Part shown: piece by piece, positions 18,067 to 28,016 of the stretch
Numbering within the stretch: the first letter of the stretch is position 1
How the letters are laid out: each line of letters starts with the position of its first letter
NCBI RefSeq assembly: GCF_000970675.1
Contig: NZ_LAJA01000004.1
Location: 1 to 64,000, forward strand
Reading direction: 5' to 3'
From: Domibacillus tundrae
Lineage (GTDB): Bacteria > Bacillota > Bacilli > Bacillales > Domibacillaceae
Length of the DNA stretch: 64,000 bases
The notes under the pieces: model-generated
Told to the model about the DNA's origin: nothing
The model's database searches: none
What the model saw: the letters and a program-made list of their open reading frames with translations, nothing else
Position numbers and translations under genes: made by a program

Positions 18067-19842
18067 ATGGAAATTGGCCAACAGGCAATACAAAGAGGGC
18101 TAAGAGTGCAGCAAGGGCGTAATCCGGTTGAAATGTTAAAAGAAGGACAAATTTTTTCCGGCAAAGCCATCAAGCTTTTGCCGGGTCAAATGGCGGAGCT
18201 CGCCGTGCTTGGGCAAAAAATAACGGCACAGTTAGAAGTGCCGCTGCAAATGGGAGAACGTTATTTTTTTCAAGTGGCTTCTCTTAATAAAGGAATCCAG
18301 CTCAATGTTCTGACGGACTATGCGCCGTTTCACCGGTCCGCGGATCAAGCGTCCATGCTGCTTGAAAAGCTGCAGATTCAGCCGACAAAAGAAAACATTG
18401 CTTTTACGACAGCAGCAATTGAAAATGGAAAGACACTGTCTAAAGAGCTCATTCAAACGGTGTCAGGCTGGCTGGGGAAATCCGGATTAGCAGATGGGAC
18501 AGAAGTACTCCGTTTTATGATGAACCGCAATTTGCCGATGACGGAAAACGTTTTTCAAGCTCTTGTGGCAGCCCGTTCACCAGATTCGATGACGGAAAAA
18601 ATGGTTTCCCTGCAGCAAATGCTTCCACAAAACAGTGTTGATAACAAAAATGCTGTCGAGGCCATTAGCCGGCTGCTTGGGGAAAAGCCTTCTAGTGCCC
18701 ATAGTTTTCAAGGCAGTCCAAATGAAAAAGCAGCCCAGTTAGCCCTGGCTCTGCAAAGTACAAATCCATCATTAAAAGCAGCAGCTATTGGAGTACTTCA
18801 TCAATCGCTTGCGCCTGGCGCTGCCATGACAGGAGGAAGCGGAGAGGAATCACTTGCTGCCATTGTAAGAAGCATCCCGATAACAAATCGTGGTGCAAAT
18901 GAAGTGGCTGCACCCGTTCAAATGATAAAAGAAACACTTGTCCAACTTGTCAGCCGTCCCACGTCCCAAGAAGCGGTGGCGGTGTTTAAAGAAGCTGTTT
19001 CCTTATCGATTCCACTGCAGCACCCAGACCGTCTGGCAATGATGCAGCAATTAGCGCAGCTGACAGGTGAACTAAAAATGGGCCAGATGCCTGACGCGAA
19101 AATGACCGCGTCGTTGTTTCAGTTCGCTTCCTTAGCTGCTGCATCCATTCCCGATCAAGCAGCTGCGCGTATGGCTATGCTTCTCGGCGCAGAAACTCTT
19201 TCGTTCCCAGAACCGACAGCGAATGCGTCATTGCGCGATGCGTTTCGCTTTCTTGGACTGGATCATGAAGCAATGATTGCGTCAAAAAATAAGCCGGAAG
19301 CCGTGCCGCAAACTGTCAAGCAGGAATTGATTAAGCTGATGACGGAAACAATGCCTGTACCGGTCAGAGAAGCGGCAGAGCAGCTAGTCGGCCGTCTGAA
19401 TGCTCAGCATATTTTATCTGCTGAATCTGGTCCGCTGCAGCAGCTCGTTATGCAGTCTCCTGTTCAATTCGGTGAATTTAAGGGAGATGTCACGATCAAG
19501 TGGCAAGGGAAGAAAAAAGAGGACGGGAAAATCGATGCCGATTTTTGTCGTGTTTTGTTTTACGTGGAAATGCCAAATTTACGAAATACGGTTATTGATA
19601 TGCAAGTACAAAACCGGATCGTGCATATCAATATTAGTGTAGATGCACCTATCCCTCTCTTGAAAAAAATAAGCAGTCCGGCATTTGACTCTTTGAAAGA
19701 AGCACTTGAAGGAGGCGGGTACCGTCTGTCAGGGGTCCATTTTAAAGAACCATCCCTGCAAGAAGTTGAGGATAAATCAAAGCCGCCACTTGCCCGCATC
19801 ATGGATGATGACGGCTATATGGGGGTGGATATCCGCATATGA
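18067..19842 (+). CDS. ylqG: FliK-like protein YlqG
   Basis: A 591-aa protein corresponding by position to B. subtilis YlqG, outside the main flagellar operon. Most of it is Ala/Gln/Leu-rich, low-complexity and helical. The last 130 residues resemble the FliK hook-length control C-terminal domain: VKWQG-like strands, EMPNLRNTVIDMQVQNRIVHINISVD (strand-rich), then FDSLKEALEGGGYRLSGV. Function is not established. The ATG at 18067 follows GCGGGGTGAAG. The 3' end overlaps ylqH by four bases, pairing a FliK-like with an FlhB-like protein, the same two components that switch export specificity in the flagellum. Confidence 0.8.
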   Translation: MEIGQQAIQRGLRVQQGRNPVEMLKEGQIFSGKAIKLLPGQMAELAVLGQKITAQLEVPLQMGERYFFQVASLNKGIQLNVLTDYAPFHRSADQASMLLEKLQIQPTKENIAFTTAAIENGKTLSKELIQTVSGWLGKSGLADGTEVLRFMMNRNLPMTENVFQALVAARSPDSMTEKMVSLQQMLPQNSVDNKNAVEAISRLLGEKPSSAHSFQGSPNEKAAQLALALQSTNPSLKAAAIGVLHQSLAPGAAMTGGSGEESLAAIVRSIPITNRGANEVAAPVQMIKETLVQLVSRPTSQEAVAVFKEAVSLSIPLQHPDRLAMMQQLAQLTGELKMGQMPDAKMTASLFQFASLAAASIPDQAAARMAMLLGAETLSFPEPTANASLRDAFRFLGLDHEAMIASKNKPEAVPQTVKQELIKLMTETMPVPVREAAEQLVGRLNAQHILSAESGPLQQLVMQSPVQFGEFKGDVTIKWQGKKKEDGKIDADFCRVLFYVEMPNLRNTVIDMQVQNRIVHINISVDAPIPLLKKISSPAFDSLKEALEGGGYRLSGVHFKEPSLQEVEDKSKPPLARIMDDDGYMGVDIRI

Positions 19843-20111
19843 ATCGAACAAATCGTAAGCAGGCAGCAGCCCTGTCCTATAATCCGGATTCAGCGGGTGC
19901 ACCAATCATAAAAGCAAAAGGAAAAGGAATCATTGCAGATAAAATTCTTGAATCTGCAAGAGAAAACAATATTCCGATTCAAGAAGACCCGGCACTTGTT
20001 GAACTACTCGGTCAGCTTGAAATAAATGAAGCGATTCCAGAGGATTTGTACCAGGCCGTCGCTGAAGTATTCGCGTTCGTGTACCGTCTCGATCGGCGTC
20101 TAGGTAAATAA
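19839..20111 (+). CDS. ylqH: FlhB C-terminal domain-like protein YlqH
   Basis: A 90-aa cytoplasmic protein matching the C-terminal domain of FlhB/YscU export-switch proteins: AAALSYNPDSAGAPIIKAKGKG, ILESARENNIPIQEDPALVELL, then EIPEDLYQAVAEVFAFVYRLD. The autocleavage tetrapeptide NPTH is replaced by NPDS, so self-cleavage at this site is not expected. It has no membrane part. It overlaps ylqG (ATGA) and is followed by a terminator. The role is unknown. Confidence 0.88.
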   Translation: MNRTNRKQAAALSYNPDSAGAPIIKAKGKGIIADKILESARENNIPIQEDPALVELLGQLEINEAIPEDLYQAVAEVFAFVYRLDRRLGK

Positions 20112-20137
20112 ACATTGTAAGCGTTTTGCAAAAAAAA

Positions 20138-20165
20138 CGTTCTTGAAAAAAAGAGCGGGTTTTTT
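20138..20165 (+). terminator. Terminator after ylqH
   Basis: CGTTCTT (20138-20144) pairs with AAGAGCG (20151-20157, one G-U), then GG and T6. Confidence 0.75.
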
Positions 20166-20178
20166 ATGTTGAAAAAAC

Positions 20179-20207
20179 TAGACATAATTTCTTTTTTTCT
20201 CTACAAT
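20179..20207 (+). promoter_or_regulatory. SigA-type promoter for sucCD
   Basis: TAGACA (20179-20184), a 17-bp spacer and TACAAT (20202-20207) lie 59 bases upstream of sucC, directly after the ylqH terminator. Confidence 0.75.
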
Positions 20208-20265
20208 GAAGTCGCAGTCTGTTTTGCAATGAGACTTGTGTTTGAGATCGATAGGAGGCTGAAAG

Positions 20266-21426
20266 ATGAATATTCATGAGTATCAAGGGAAAGAAGTTCT
20301 CAGAAGCTACGGTGTTGTCGTACCGAATGGGAAAGTTGCGTTTTCTGTTGAAGAAGCGGTTGAAGCAGCAAAAGAACTTGGCACAAAAGTAAACGTTGTC
20401 AAAGCACAGATTCATGCGGGCGGTCGTGGAAAAGCGGGCGGTGTGAAAGTTGCAAAGAATCTTGATGAAGTACGTACATATGCAGAAGAAATTCTCGGCA
20501 AAGTATTGGTCACGCATCAAACAGGCCCTGAAGGTAAAGAAGTAAAGCGCCTTCTTATTGAAGAAGGGTGCGACATAAAAAAAGAATACTACATTGGCCT
20601 TGTCCTGGATCGTGCCACATCTCAAGTCGTTTTAATGGCGTCTGAAGAAGGTGGAACAGAAATTGAGGAAGTGGCAGAAGCGACGCCTGAAAAAATCTTC
20701 AAAGAGTACATTGATCCAGTAACAGGTCTCAGCCCATTCCAGGCGCGCCGTATTGCGTTCAGCATTAACATTCCGAAAGAGCTCGTTGGACAAGCTGTGA
20801 AATTTATGATGAGCCTTTATACGGCATTTGTGGAAAAAGACTGCTCGATTGCAGAAATTAACCCGCTTGTTGTGACAGGTGATGGCAAGGTTATGGCGCT
20901 TGATGCAAAATTGAACTTTGATTCAAATGCTCTGTACCGTCATAAAGACATTTTGGAATACCGCGATCTTGATGAAGAAGATGAAAAAGAAATTGAAGCA
21001 TCCAAATATGACCTCAGCTATATTTCGCTTGGCGGAAACATCGGATGTATGGTAAACGGCGCCGGTCTTGCAATGGCCACAATGGACATTATTAAACATT
21101 ATGGCGGCGACCCCGCCAACTTCCTTGACGTTGGGGGCGGCGCGACAGCTGAAAAAGTAACAGAAGCGTTTAAAATTATTCTTTCTGATGAAAATGTAAA
21201 AGGAATTTTCGTCAACATTTTCGGCGGCATTATGAAATGCGACGTTATTGCAACGGGTGTCGTAGAAGCGGCGAAACAAGTAAGCTTATCTGTACCGCTG
21301 GTCGTCCGGTTAGAGGGTACGAACGTAGATGCCGGTAAAGCAATCTTGAACCAGTCAGGACTTGACATTGTTTCAGCAGATTCAATGGCAGATGGCGCGC
21401 AAAAAATCGTTAGTCTCGTAAAATAA
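20266..21426 (+). CDS. sucC: Succinyl-CoA synthetase beta subunit
   Basis: Subunit of the TCA-cycle enzyme converting succinyl-CoA to succinate with nucleoside triphosphate formation. At 386 aa the N-terminal ATP-grasp domain starts [17 protein letters not shown] and includes [23 protein letters not shown] and [11 protein letters not shown] hold metal-binding residues. The C-terminal CoA-ligase-like domain has [13 protein letters not shown]. The start has ATAGGAGGC upstream. It is co-transcribed with sucD 34 bases later. Confidence 0.98.
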   Translation: MNIHEYQGKEVLRSYGVVVPNGKVAFSVEEAVEAAKELGTKVNVVKAQIHAGGRGKAGGVKVAKNLDEVRTYAEEILGKVLVTHQTGPEGKEVKRLLIEEGCDIKKEYYIGLVLDRATSQVVLMASEEGGTEIEEVAEATPEKIFKEYIDPVTGLSPFQARRIAFSINIPKELVGQAVKFMMSLYTAFVEKDCSIAEINPLVVTGDGKVMALDAKLNFDSNALYRHKDILEYRDLDEEDEKEIEASKYDLSYISLGGNIGCMVNGAGLAMATMDIIKHYGGDPANFLDVGGGATAEKVTEAFKIILSDENVKGIFVNIFGGIMKCDVIATGVVEAAKQVSLSVPLVVRLEGTNVDAGKAILNQSGLDIVSADSMADGAQKIVSLVK

Positions 21427-21460
21427 TCAAGATGTTGACAATAGAAAGGCAGGTACAGGC

Positions 21461-22363
21461 ATGAGTGTATTTATTAATAAAGATACAAAGGTAATCGTCC
21501 AAGGCATTACGGGCTCTACTGCCCTTTTTCATACAAAACAAATGCTTGAATACGGCACGAAAATCGTTGGCGGTGTCACACCTGGAAAAGGCGGCACTGA
21601 AGTTGAAGGCGTACCCGTATTTAACACGCTGGCGGAAGCGGTAAAAGAAACTGGTGCAAACGCTTCAGTTATTTACGTTCCAGCTCCATTCGCGGCGGAT
21701 GCGATTTTAGAAGCGGTTGACGCGGATCTTGATTTGGCCATTTGTATTACAGAGCATATTCCAGTGCTTGATATGGTCAAAGTAAAACGGTATATGCAAG
21801 GCAAGAAAACACGCCTTGTCGGACCAAACTGCCCCGGTGTTATCACGCCGGACGAGTGCAAAATCGGCATCATGCCGGGCTACATTCATACGAAAGGCCA
21901 TGTCGGCGTTGTATCACGCTCCGGCACGCTTACGTATGAAGCGGTTCACCAGCTGACGCAGGCAGGCATCGGTCAGTCCACTGCAGTTGGCATCGGCGGC
22001 GACCCGGTAAATGGAACGGATTTTATCGATGTATTAAAAGCTTTCAATGAAGACCCAGAAACAAAAGCGGTCATCATGATCGGTGAAATCGGCGGTACAG
22101 CTGAAGAAGAAGCGGCTGAGTGGGTAAAAGCCAACATGACAAAACCCGTTGTCGGCTTTATTGGCGGCCGTACAGCACCTCCAGGCAAACGTATGGGCCA
22201 TGCCGGCGCGATTATTTCAGGTGGTAAAGGAACAGCTGATGAAAAAATCCGCGTCATGAACGAGTGCGGTATTCAAGTAGCAGAAACGCCTTCTGTTATG
22301 GGTGAAACATTGATTAAAGTTCTTGAAGAAAAAGGACTATTGGAAGAGTGTAAAACACATTAA
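21461..22363 (+). CDS. sucD: Succinyl-CoA synthetase alpha subunit
   Basis: CoA-binding and phosphohistidine-bearing subunit paired with SucC. At 300 aa it has the N-terminal CoA-binding Rossmann domain ([25 protein letters not shown]), PNCPGVITP, and the phosphohistidine loop [14 protein letters not shown] (about 245-258). The ribosome site is AGAAAGGCAGG. It is followed by a strong terminator, closing the sucCD operon. Confidence 0.98.
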   Translation: MSVFINKDTKVIVQGITGSTALFHTKQMLEYGTKIVGGVTPGKGGTEVEGVPVFNTLAEAVKETGANASVIYVPAPFAADAILEAVDADLDLAICITEHIPVLDMVKVKRYMQGKKTRLVGPNCPGVITPDECKIGIMPGYIHTKGHVGVVSRSGTLTYEAVHQLTQAGIGQSTAVGIGGDPVNGTDFIDVLKAFNEDPETKAVIMIGEIGGTAEEEAAEWVKANMTKPVVGFIGGRTAPPGKRMGHAGAIISGGKGTADEKIRVMNECGIQVAETPSVMGETLIKVLEEKGLLEECKTH

Positions 22364-22372
22364 TCGTGAATG

Positions 22373-22402
22373 GACGCCTGATTGGATCAGGCGTCTCATT
22401 TT
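22373..22402 (+). terminator. Terminator after sucD
   Basis: A perfect 9-bp stem (GACGCCTGA at 22373-22381 with TCAGGCGTC at 22387-22395) is followed by TCATTTT. Confidence 0.85.
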
Positions 22403-22422
22403 GTGTGAATTAAAGGAGGGAA

Positions 22423-23307
22423 ATGAACGTGGATGAAACGACAAAATGGCTGCTAAAACTGCAATATTGTGAGAATATTAGTTGGAAAGATCAATATTTA
22501 TTATTAAAACATGATCATTATTTAGAAACGCTCTCTCGAATGCCAAGTACCGAATACGCCCAGATTACTGGTCGATCCACTCAACAAGCAGACCTCATTT
22601 TACAAAAGCTCCACTCTTTATCATTCAATCATCTTTATTCATCATTAATGAAGTCCTCATCGATCTTTATTCCGATTTACGATAAGCTGTACCCTAAACA
22701 GCTAAAAAGGCTGCCACAGCCACCGTGGGGGTTGTTTGCGATGGGGGACGTCAAATTATTGACAACAGAAAACATGCTCGCTGTTGTCGGCGCCAGAAAT
22801 GGTGATCAGTACGGAAAAGAAGCACTTCAGTCGATCATTCCGTCTTTAATAGAGAGAAACATTTTAATTGTCAGTGGGCTTGCTAAAGGGATTGATGCAT
22901 TTTCACATGAATTGGCATTACAGGCAGGCGGCAAAGCAATTGCGGTTATTGCGGGCGGTTTTGGGCACTTTTACCCTCAGGAAAATATACAGCTGGCTCA
23001 GCGGATTTCAAAAGAAGGATTAGTTTTATCTGAGTATGCGCCAGATAAAAAACCGGAAAAATGGCAATTTCCAGCCCGAAACCGGATTGTGAGCGGATTG
23101 TCTAAAGGTGTACTCGTCGTTCAGGCGGCGAAAAAAAGCGGGTCGCTCATTACCGCTTCCTTTGCAATGGAACAAGGAATAGATGTGTTTGCGGTGCCGG
23201 GACCTATTACACATCCGCTTTCCGAAGGGGTCCATTCGTTAATTGCAGATGGAGCCAAAATTGTTCATTGTGCTGACGATATTTTAATGGAATTCAAGCA
23301 GGAATAA
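22423..23307 (+). CDS. dprA: DNA-processing protein DprA (Smf)
   Basis: Binds incoming single-stranded DNA and loads RecA during natural transformation. At 294 aa the Rossmann-fold core spans about 110-285 (VVGARNGDQYGKEAL, IVSGLAKGIDAFSHELAL, AGGFGHFYPQEN, RNRIVSGLSKG, KSGSLITASFAMEQG). The N-terminal region is a SAM-like extension. No C-terminal winged helix is present, as in Bacillus. The ATG at 22423 is only three bases from AGGAGG; the in-frame GTG at 22429 has better spacing and may be the true start. Confidence 0.94.
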   Translation: MNVDETTKWLLKLQYCENISWKDQYLLLKHDHYLETLSRMPSTEYAQITGRSTQQADLILQKLHSLSFNHLYSSLMKSSSIFIPIYDKLYPKQLKRLPQPPWGLFAMGDVKLLTTENMLAVVGARNGDQYGKEALQSIIPSLIERNILIVSGLAKGIDAFSHELALQAGGKAIAVIAGGFGHFYPQENIQLAQRISKEGLVLSEYAPDKKPEKWQFPARNRIVSGLSKGVLVVQAAKKSGSLITASFAMEQGIDVFAVPGPITHPLSEGVHSLIADGAKIVHCADDILMEFKQE

Positions 23308-23511
23308 AAAAACTTTTTGCGAAAACAGTTGCAATTTCTGTCAATATCATATAAATTTTGCAACAGAATGATTTTGCAAAACATGTCCTGTTTTGTAACA
23401 TATAGAGAACAAAAATGAATAATGTAAAAGAGAAACGTTTGACAAACAAGCGGCATCCGCATAATAATATGTCTAATTATTCATTTTACCTCTCGGGGGA
23501 GGCTTTATTTT
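23308..23511 (+). promoter_or_regulatory. dprA-topA intergenic region with topA promoter and dyads
   Basis: This 204-base AT-rich gap holds a perfect TTGACA at 23439-23444 with an AT-rich -10 (TAATAA at 23462, 17-bp spacing), a likely topA promoter. Upstream are two inverted repeats: GTTGCAA (23328-23334) with TTGCAAC (23358-23364), and a 25-base dyad at 23374-23398 (TTGCAAAACA, 5-base centre, TGTTTTGTAA; one wobble). Neither has a T tract, so they look more like operators than terminators. No clear terminator for dprA is seen. Confidence 0.6.
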
Positions 23512-25590
23512 ATGTCAGATTATTTAGTAATAGTGGAATCCCCGGCGAAAGCGAAGACAATTGAACGCTATCTCGGGAAGAAATACAAAGTACGCGCATC
23601 AATGGGGCATATTCGGGACTTGCCGAAAAGCCAAATGGGCGTTGATACGGAAAATAGTTACGATCCAAAATACATTACCATCCGCGGTAAAGGACCCGTT
23701 TTAAAAGAATTGAAAACTGCTGCGAAAAAAGCGAAAAAAATCTATCTCGCGGCTGACCCGGATCGTGAAGGGGAAGCCATCGCCTGGCATTTGGCTCATT
23801 CATTAAACATTGATACGTCATCTGACTGCCGGGTTGTTTTTAACGAAATCACAAAAGATGCTATTAAGGAATCTTTTAAGCACCCACGGCCGATTAATAT
23901 GGACTTGGTGGATGCCCAGCAGGCGCGCCGCATTTTAGACCGGCTTGTTGGCTATAACATCAGCCCGTTATTATGGAAGAAAGTGAAAAAAGGACTTAGT
24001 GCCGGACGTGTTCAGTCGGTGGCACTTCGCCTTGTCATTGATCGTGAAAATGAAATTAAAGCATTCGTTCCGGAAGAATATTGGACAATTGAAGCAGAAT
24101 TTACGAAAGATCGTGACACATTTAGCGCTTCTTTTTATGGCTTAAACGGAAAAAAAGAAAAACTCACATCAGAAGCAGATGTAAAAAAAGTGTTAGCTGC
24201 GATTAATGGAAACCAATTCTCAGTGGGATCTGTTACAAAAAAAGAGCGGCGCCGAAATCCGGCAGCCCCTTTTATAACGTCTTCACTTCAGCAGGAAGCA
24301 GCCCGAAAGTTAAACTTCCGAGCTAGAAAGACGATGATGCTTGCCCAGCAATTGTATGAAGGAATTGATCTTGGGAAAGAAGGCACCGTCGGTTTAATTA
24401 CGTATATGAGAACGGATTCAACGCGGGTGTCAGAAGTGGCACAGTCAGAAAGCCTGGATTATATTGTTTCCCAATATGGAAAAGAGTACGTAAAAGAACA
24501 AGGACAGAAAAAAGAACCGAAAAAAACGAATGCGCAGGATGCACACGAAGCGATTCGTCCAACTAGTACGCTGCGTGAACCATCTTCATTAAAGGACTTT
24601 TTGTCGCGTGACCAGCTTCGTCTTTATAAGCTCATTTGGGAACGGTTTACCGCCAGTCAAATGGCCGCTGCAGTAATGGATACAGTCAGCGCAGATATTG
24701 TGAATGGGGACGTAATGTTCCGAGCGACGGGGTCAAAAGTGAAATTTCAAGGCTTTATGAAAGTTTACGTTGAAGGATCAGATGATGCGAATGAAGAAAA
24801 AGAAAACTTCCTGCCAAATCTCGAAAAAGGGGATGCGGTACAGTCAGGAGACCTTGATTCTAAGCAGCACTTCACGCAGCCGCCGCCACGCTATACGGAA
24901 GCCCGTCTTGTGAAAACGCTGGAAGAGCAGGGTATCGGGCGCCCGTCTACGTATGCGCCAACACTTGATACAATTCAAAAGCGTGGATATGTCGCACTTG
25001 ATAATAAGCGATTTGTCCCAACGGAGCTCGGGACTATCGTTCATGAATTGATGGTTGAGTTTTTCGCTGATATTATTGATGTTGAATTTACTGTAAAAAT
25101 GGAACGGGACCTTGATAACGTAGAAGATGGCATGAAGGAATGGGTCGCTGTCATCGATGAGTTTTACAAAGGTTTTGAGGGCCACCTTGAAAAAGCTGAA
25201 AAAGAAATGGAGCAGGTAGAAATAAAAGATGAACCTGCTGGTGAGGACTGTGAAAAGTGCGGGCACGAAATGGTCTTTAAAATGGGCCGTTATGGAAAAT
25301 TTATGGCGTGCAGTAATTTTCCTGAATGCCGGAACACAAAAGCGATCGTCAAAGAGATCGGCGTGAAATGCCCGAAATGTACGAAGGGTAATATAATAGA
25401 AAGAAAAAGTAAAAAGCGGCGTATTTTTTACGGATGCGATCGCTTTCCAGAATGCGACTTTCTTTCGTGGGATAAGCCGATTGAACGTCCATGTCCAAAA
25501 TGTGCAAAGCTGCTTGTTGAGAAAAAGCTTAAAAAAGGTGTACAGATTCAATGTACAGAATGCGATTATAAAGAACAGCCTCAAGCATAA
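23512..25590 (+). CDS. topA: DNA topoisomerase I
   Basis: Type IA enzyme that relaxes negative supercoils. At 692 aa it starts with a Toprim domain ([34 protein letters not shown]), then the type IA core with active-site Tyr298 in [12 protein letters not shown]. The tail has three tetracysteine zinc ribbons: CEKC...CSNFPEC, CPKC...CDRFPEC and CPKC...CTEC. The ATG at 23512 follows GGGGGAGG. It has its own promoter and terminator. Confidence 0.98.
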   Translation: MSDYLVIVESPAKAKTIERYLGKKYKVRASMGHIRDLPKSQMGVDTENSYDPKYITIRGKGPVLKELKTAAKKAKKIYLAADPDREGEAIAWHLAHSLNIDTSSDCRVVFNEITKDAIKESFKHPRPINMDLVDAQQARRILDRLVGYNISPLLWKKVKKGLSAGRVQSVALRLVIDRENEIKAFVPEEYWTIEAEFTKDRDTFSASFYGLNGKKEKLTSEADVKKVLAAINGNQFSVGSVTKKERRRNPAAPFITSSLQQEAARKLNFRARKTMMLAQQLYEGIDLGKEGTVGLITYMRTDSTRVSEVAQSESLDYIVSQYGKEYVKEQGQKKEPKKTNAQDAHEAIRPTSTLREPSSLKDFLSRDQLRLYKLIWERFTASQMAAAVMDTVSADIVNGDVMFRATGSKVKFQGFMKVYVEGSDDANEEKENFLPNLEKGDAVQSGDLDSKQHFTQPPPRYTEARLVKTLEEQGIGRPSTYAPTLDTIQKRGYVALDNKRFVPTELGTIVHELMVEFFADIIDVEFTVKMERDLDNVEDGMKEWVAVIDEFYKGFEGHLEKAEKEMEQVEIKDEPAGEDCEKCGHEMVFKMGRYGKFMACSNFPECRNTKAIVKEIGVKCPKCTKGNIIERKSKKRRIFYGCDRFPECDFLSWDKPIERPCPKCAKLLVEKKLKKGVQIQCTECDYKEQPQA

Positions 25591-25600
25591 ACCAGATTGG

Positions 25601-25634
25601 ACCGCCTGATTTTATTTAATATCAGGCGGTTTTT
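25601..25634 (+). terminator. Terminator after topA
   Basis: A perfect 10-bp stem (ACCGCCTGAT with ATCAGGCGGT, 10-base AT loop) runs into T5. Confidence 0.9.
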
Positions 25635-25680
25635 CATGTTGATTAAAAACATTTTTCTTTTTTTCTATAAGCAGGTAGTG

Positions 25681-25713
25681 TACAATGCTAAATGGATATA
25701 TAGGTACGTACCT
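25681..25713 (+). promoter_or_regulatory. Putative trmFO promoter -10 and palindromic site
   Basis: TACAAT (25681-25686) could be a -10 box, but its -35 region is only a T run. A perfect 12-bp palindrome AGGTACGTACCT (25702-25713) lies about 16 bp downstream, over the expected initially transcribed region and just before the trmFO ribosome site. It could be an operator; no known regulator is recognised. Confidence 0.35.
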
Positions 25714-25734
25714 TTAAAGTGGGGGGAACTAAAT

Positions 25735-27039
25735 ATGACTCAACCAATTAATGTAATCGGCGCCGGACTTGCTGGAAGTGAGGCCGCTTTTCAAATTGCA
25801 GAACGCGGTCTGCAGGTTCGTTTATACGAAATGCGGCCCATAAAGCAAACACCAGCCCATCACACGGATAAATTTGCTGAGCTTGTCTGCAGCAACTCGC
25901 TGCGCGCGAATGGACTAACAAATGCAGTTGGTGTTTTAAAAGAAGAGATGCGCCGCTTGAATTCTGTTATTATTAGTTCAGCCGATGCCTGTGCAGTTCC
26001 GGCTGGCGGTGCGCTCGCTGTTGACAGGCATGAATTTGCAGGACATGTAACAGAGCGTGTAAAAAATCATCCGAACGTAACGGTGATCAATGAAGAAGTA
26101 ACTGAGATTCCAGAAGGCATTACCGTCATTGCAACAGGACCATTAACAACGAGCGGACTGGCTGAGAAAATTCAGGCGCTGACAGGCGAAGATTATTTAT
26201 ACTTTTATGATGCAGCTGCGCCAATCGTTGAAAAAGACAGTATTAATATGGATGTGGCGTATTTGAAGTCTCGTTATGACAAAGGAGAAGCCGCTTATTT
26301 AAACTGCCCGATGAATGAAGAAGAATTTGATCGTTTCTATGAAGCGCTCATTGCGGCAGAAACAGTGCCGCTAAAAGAATTTGAAAAAGAGATTTTCTTT
26401 GAGGGATGCATGCCGATTGAAGTGATGGCCAGCCGAGGCAAAAAAACAATGCTGTTCGGTCCGATGAAGCCAGTTGGTCTTGAAGATCCACGTACTGGAA
26501 AACGTCCATATGCGGTCGTTCAGCTTCGTCAGGATAATGCAGCTGGAACACTTTATAACATTGTTGGTTTTCAGACACATTTAAAATGGGGACCGCAAAA
26601 AGAAGTGCTTCAGCTTATTCCGGGTCTTGAAAATATTGAAATTGTCCGCTACGGGGTCATGCATCGCAATACGTTTATTAACTCGCCAAAAGCGCTGCTG
26701 TCAACGTATCAGCTGAAAGAGCGTCCGAATTTGTTTTTTGCCGGGCAAATGACCGGTGTAGAAGGGTATGTGGAATCGGCAGCGAGTGGCTTAATGGCTG
26801 GTATAAATGCAGCAAGACTTGCATTGGGAGAAGAACCTGTTACCGCGCCACAGGAAACAGCCATCGGCGGCATGGCGCACTACATTACGCACGCCTCGCC
26901 GGACAACTTTCAGCCAATGAATGCAAACTTTGGCTTGTTTCCAGTATTGCCGATGAAGATTAAAGGAAAGAAAGAACGATACGAGGCGCTTGCTGAACGT
27001 GCATTAGGAAAAATTCAAACTTTTTCGAAAAGTTTGTAA
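25735..27039 (+). CDS. trmFO: Methylenetetrahydrofolate-tRNA (uracil-5)-methyltransferase TrmFO
   Basis: Folate- and FAD-dependent enzyme making m5U54 in the T loop of tRNA. At 434 aa it has the FAD dinucleotide motif [14 protein letters not shown] (5-18). Catalytic cysteines Cys52 ([10 protein letters not shown]) and Cys225 (FEGCMPIEV) correspond to Cys53 and Cys226 of B. subtilis. The C-terminus contains [14 protein letters not shown]. The ATG at 25735 has a GGGGGGAAC site; the long upstream open frame lies in the topA terminator region. The last codons encode a CAAACTTTT/AAAAGTTTG inverted repeat. Confidence 0.97.
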   Translation: MTQPINVIGAGLAGSEAAFQIAERGLQVRLYEMRPIKQTPAHHTDKFAELVCSNSLRANGLTNAVGVLKEEMRRLNSVIISSADACAVPAGGALAVDRHEFAGHVTERVKNHPNVTVINEEVTEIPEGITVIATGPLTTSGLAEKIQALTGEDYLYFYDAAAPIVEKDSINMDVAYLKSRYDKGEAAYLNCPMNEEEFDRFYEALIAAETVPLKEFEKEIFFEGCMPIEVMASRGKKTMLFGPMKPVGLEDPRTGKRPYAVVQLRQDNAAGTLYNIVGFQTHLKWGPQKEVLQLIPGLENIEIVRYGVMHRNTFINSPKALLSTYQLKERPNLFFAGQMTGVEGYVESAASGLMAGINAARLALGEEPVTAPQETAIGGMAHYITHASPDNFQPMNANFGLFPVLPMKIKGKKERYEALAERALGKIQTFSKSL

Positions 27040-27051
27040 ATTTCTTGCGGA

Positions 27052-27088
27052 GGGTTACTAACATGTGCTATCATTTAGTAGCCCTTTT
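27052..27088 (+). terminator. Terminator between trmFO and xerC
   Basis: A 10-bp stem (GGGTTACTAA at 27052-27061 with TTAGTAGCCC at 27075-27084, one T-G pair) is followed by T4. The short U tract suggests partial readthrough into xerC, which has no other obvious promoter. Confidence 0.7.
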
Positions 27089-27101
27089 ATGAGGTGGAGA
27101 A

Positions 27102-28001
27102 ATGTCTAAACTTTTCAAAAATTATACACATTCTTATTTTGCTTATTTGCAAATTGAAAAAAACAGCTCTGTTCACACGATGAAAAGTTATCGTGATGAC
27201 CTGGAGCACTTTTTTATGTTTATGAACGAACAGCAGTTAGCAGATTTGACAGATGTCACATACCAGACGGCTCGTTTATACTTAACGCTGCTTCACGAGA
27301 AAAAAATGGCCCGTGCTTCTGTTTCTCGAAAAATATCCGCCATCCGCGGGTTTTACCGTTTTTTGATGAGGGAAGATGTTGTAAAAGAAAATCCGTTTTT
27401 ACTTATACATCGCCCGAAAGGAACGAAAAAACTGCCGTCTTTTTTTTATGAGGAAGAAATGCGGGAATTATTTGAAACAGTTGAAGGGTCAGACTTCCTT
27501 TCCATTCGGAACCGTGCATTGCTTGAAATTTTATACGGAACGGGTATTCGCGTAAGTGAATGTGCCGGTCTTACACTTACAGACCTTGATACGCGCCTTG
27601 GTGTCTTGCTCGTACACGGAAAAGGTGGCAAAGAGCGGTATGTTCCATATGGCAGCTTTGCCGCAGAAGCAGTAGAAAGCTATATACAAAATAGCAGACC
27701 CTTATTAATGAAAAAAGTAGATCATAACAAACTGTTCGTTAATTTTAGAGGCGCGCCGGTCACGACAGGCGGCATCCGCCATATTTTAAATGGACTAATC
27801 CAAAAAGCATCGTTATCAGGAAAAATTCATCCGCACATGTTAAGGCATACGTTTGCAACGCATATGTTAAACAATGGTGCAGATATGAGAACAGTGCAGG
27901 AACTGCTCGGACATGCCAGTCTGTCGTCTACCCAAATGTATACACATATTACGAAAGAGCATTTGCAGCACACATATCGGAATCATCATCCACGCGCGTA
28001 A
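27102..28001 (+). CDS. xerC: Tyrosine recombinase XerC (CodV)
   Basis: Site-specific recombinase that works with XerD at dif to resolve chromosome dimers. At 299 aa it has an N-terminal core-binding SAM-like domain (about 5-90) and a catalytic domain with Arg150, Lys174, His245, Arg248, His271 and the nucleophile Tyr280 (GTGIRVSE, HPHMLRHTFATHML, LLGHASLSSTQMYTHI). The ATG at 27102 follows GAGGTGGAG. It forms the xerC-hslV-hslU-codY cluster known as the cod operon in B. subtilis. Confidence 0.96.
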   Translation: MSKLFKNYTHSYFAYLQIEKNSSVHTMKSYRDDLEHFFMFMNEQQLADLTDVTYQTARLYLTLLHEKKMARASVSRKISAIRGFYRFLMREDVVKENPFLLIHRPKGTKKLPSFFYEEEMRELFETVEGSDFLSIRNRALLEILYGTGIRVSECAGLTLTDLDTRLGVLLVHGKGGKERYVPYGSFAAEAVESYIQNSRPLLMKKVDHNKLFVNFRGAPVTTGGIRHILNGLIQKASLSGKIHPHMLRHTFATHMLNNGADMRTVQELLGHASLSSTQMYTHITKEHLQHTYRNHHPRA

Positions 28002-28016
28002 AGGAGAGAAAATGAA

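Noticed and set aside
23415-23561. Small + strand frame of 48 codons ([14 protein letters not shown]...) between dprA and topA
   Set aside because: No proper ribosome site, it runs over the topA promoter and start, and its end overlaps topA in another frame.
27017-27037. CAAACTTTT/AAAAGTTTG inverted repeat at the end of trmFO as a terminator
   Set aside because: AT-rich, within the coding sequence, no T tract; the better terminator is at 27052-27088.
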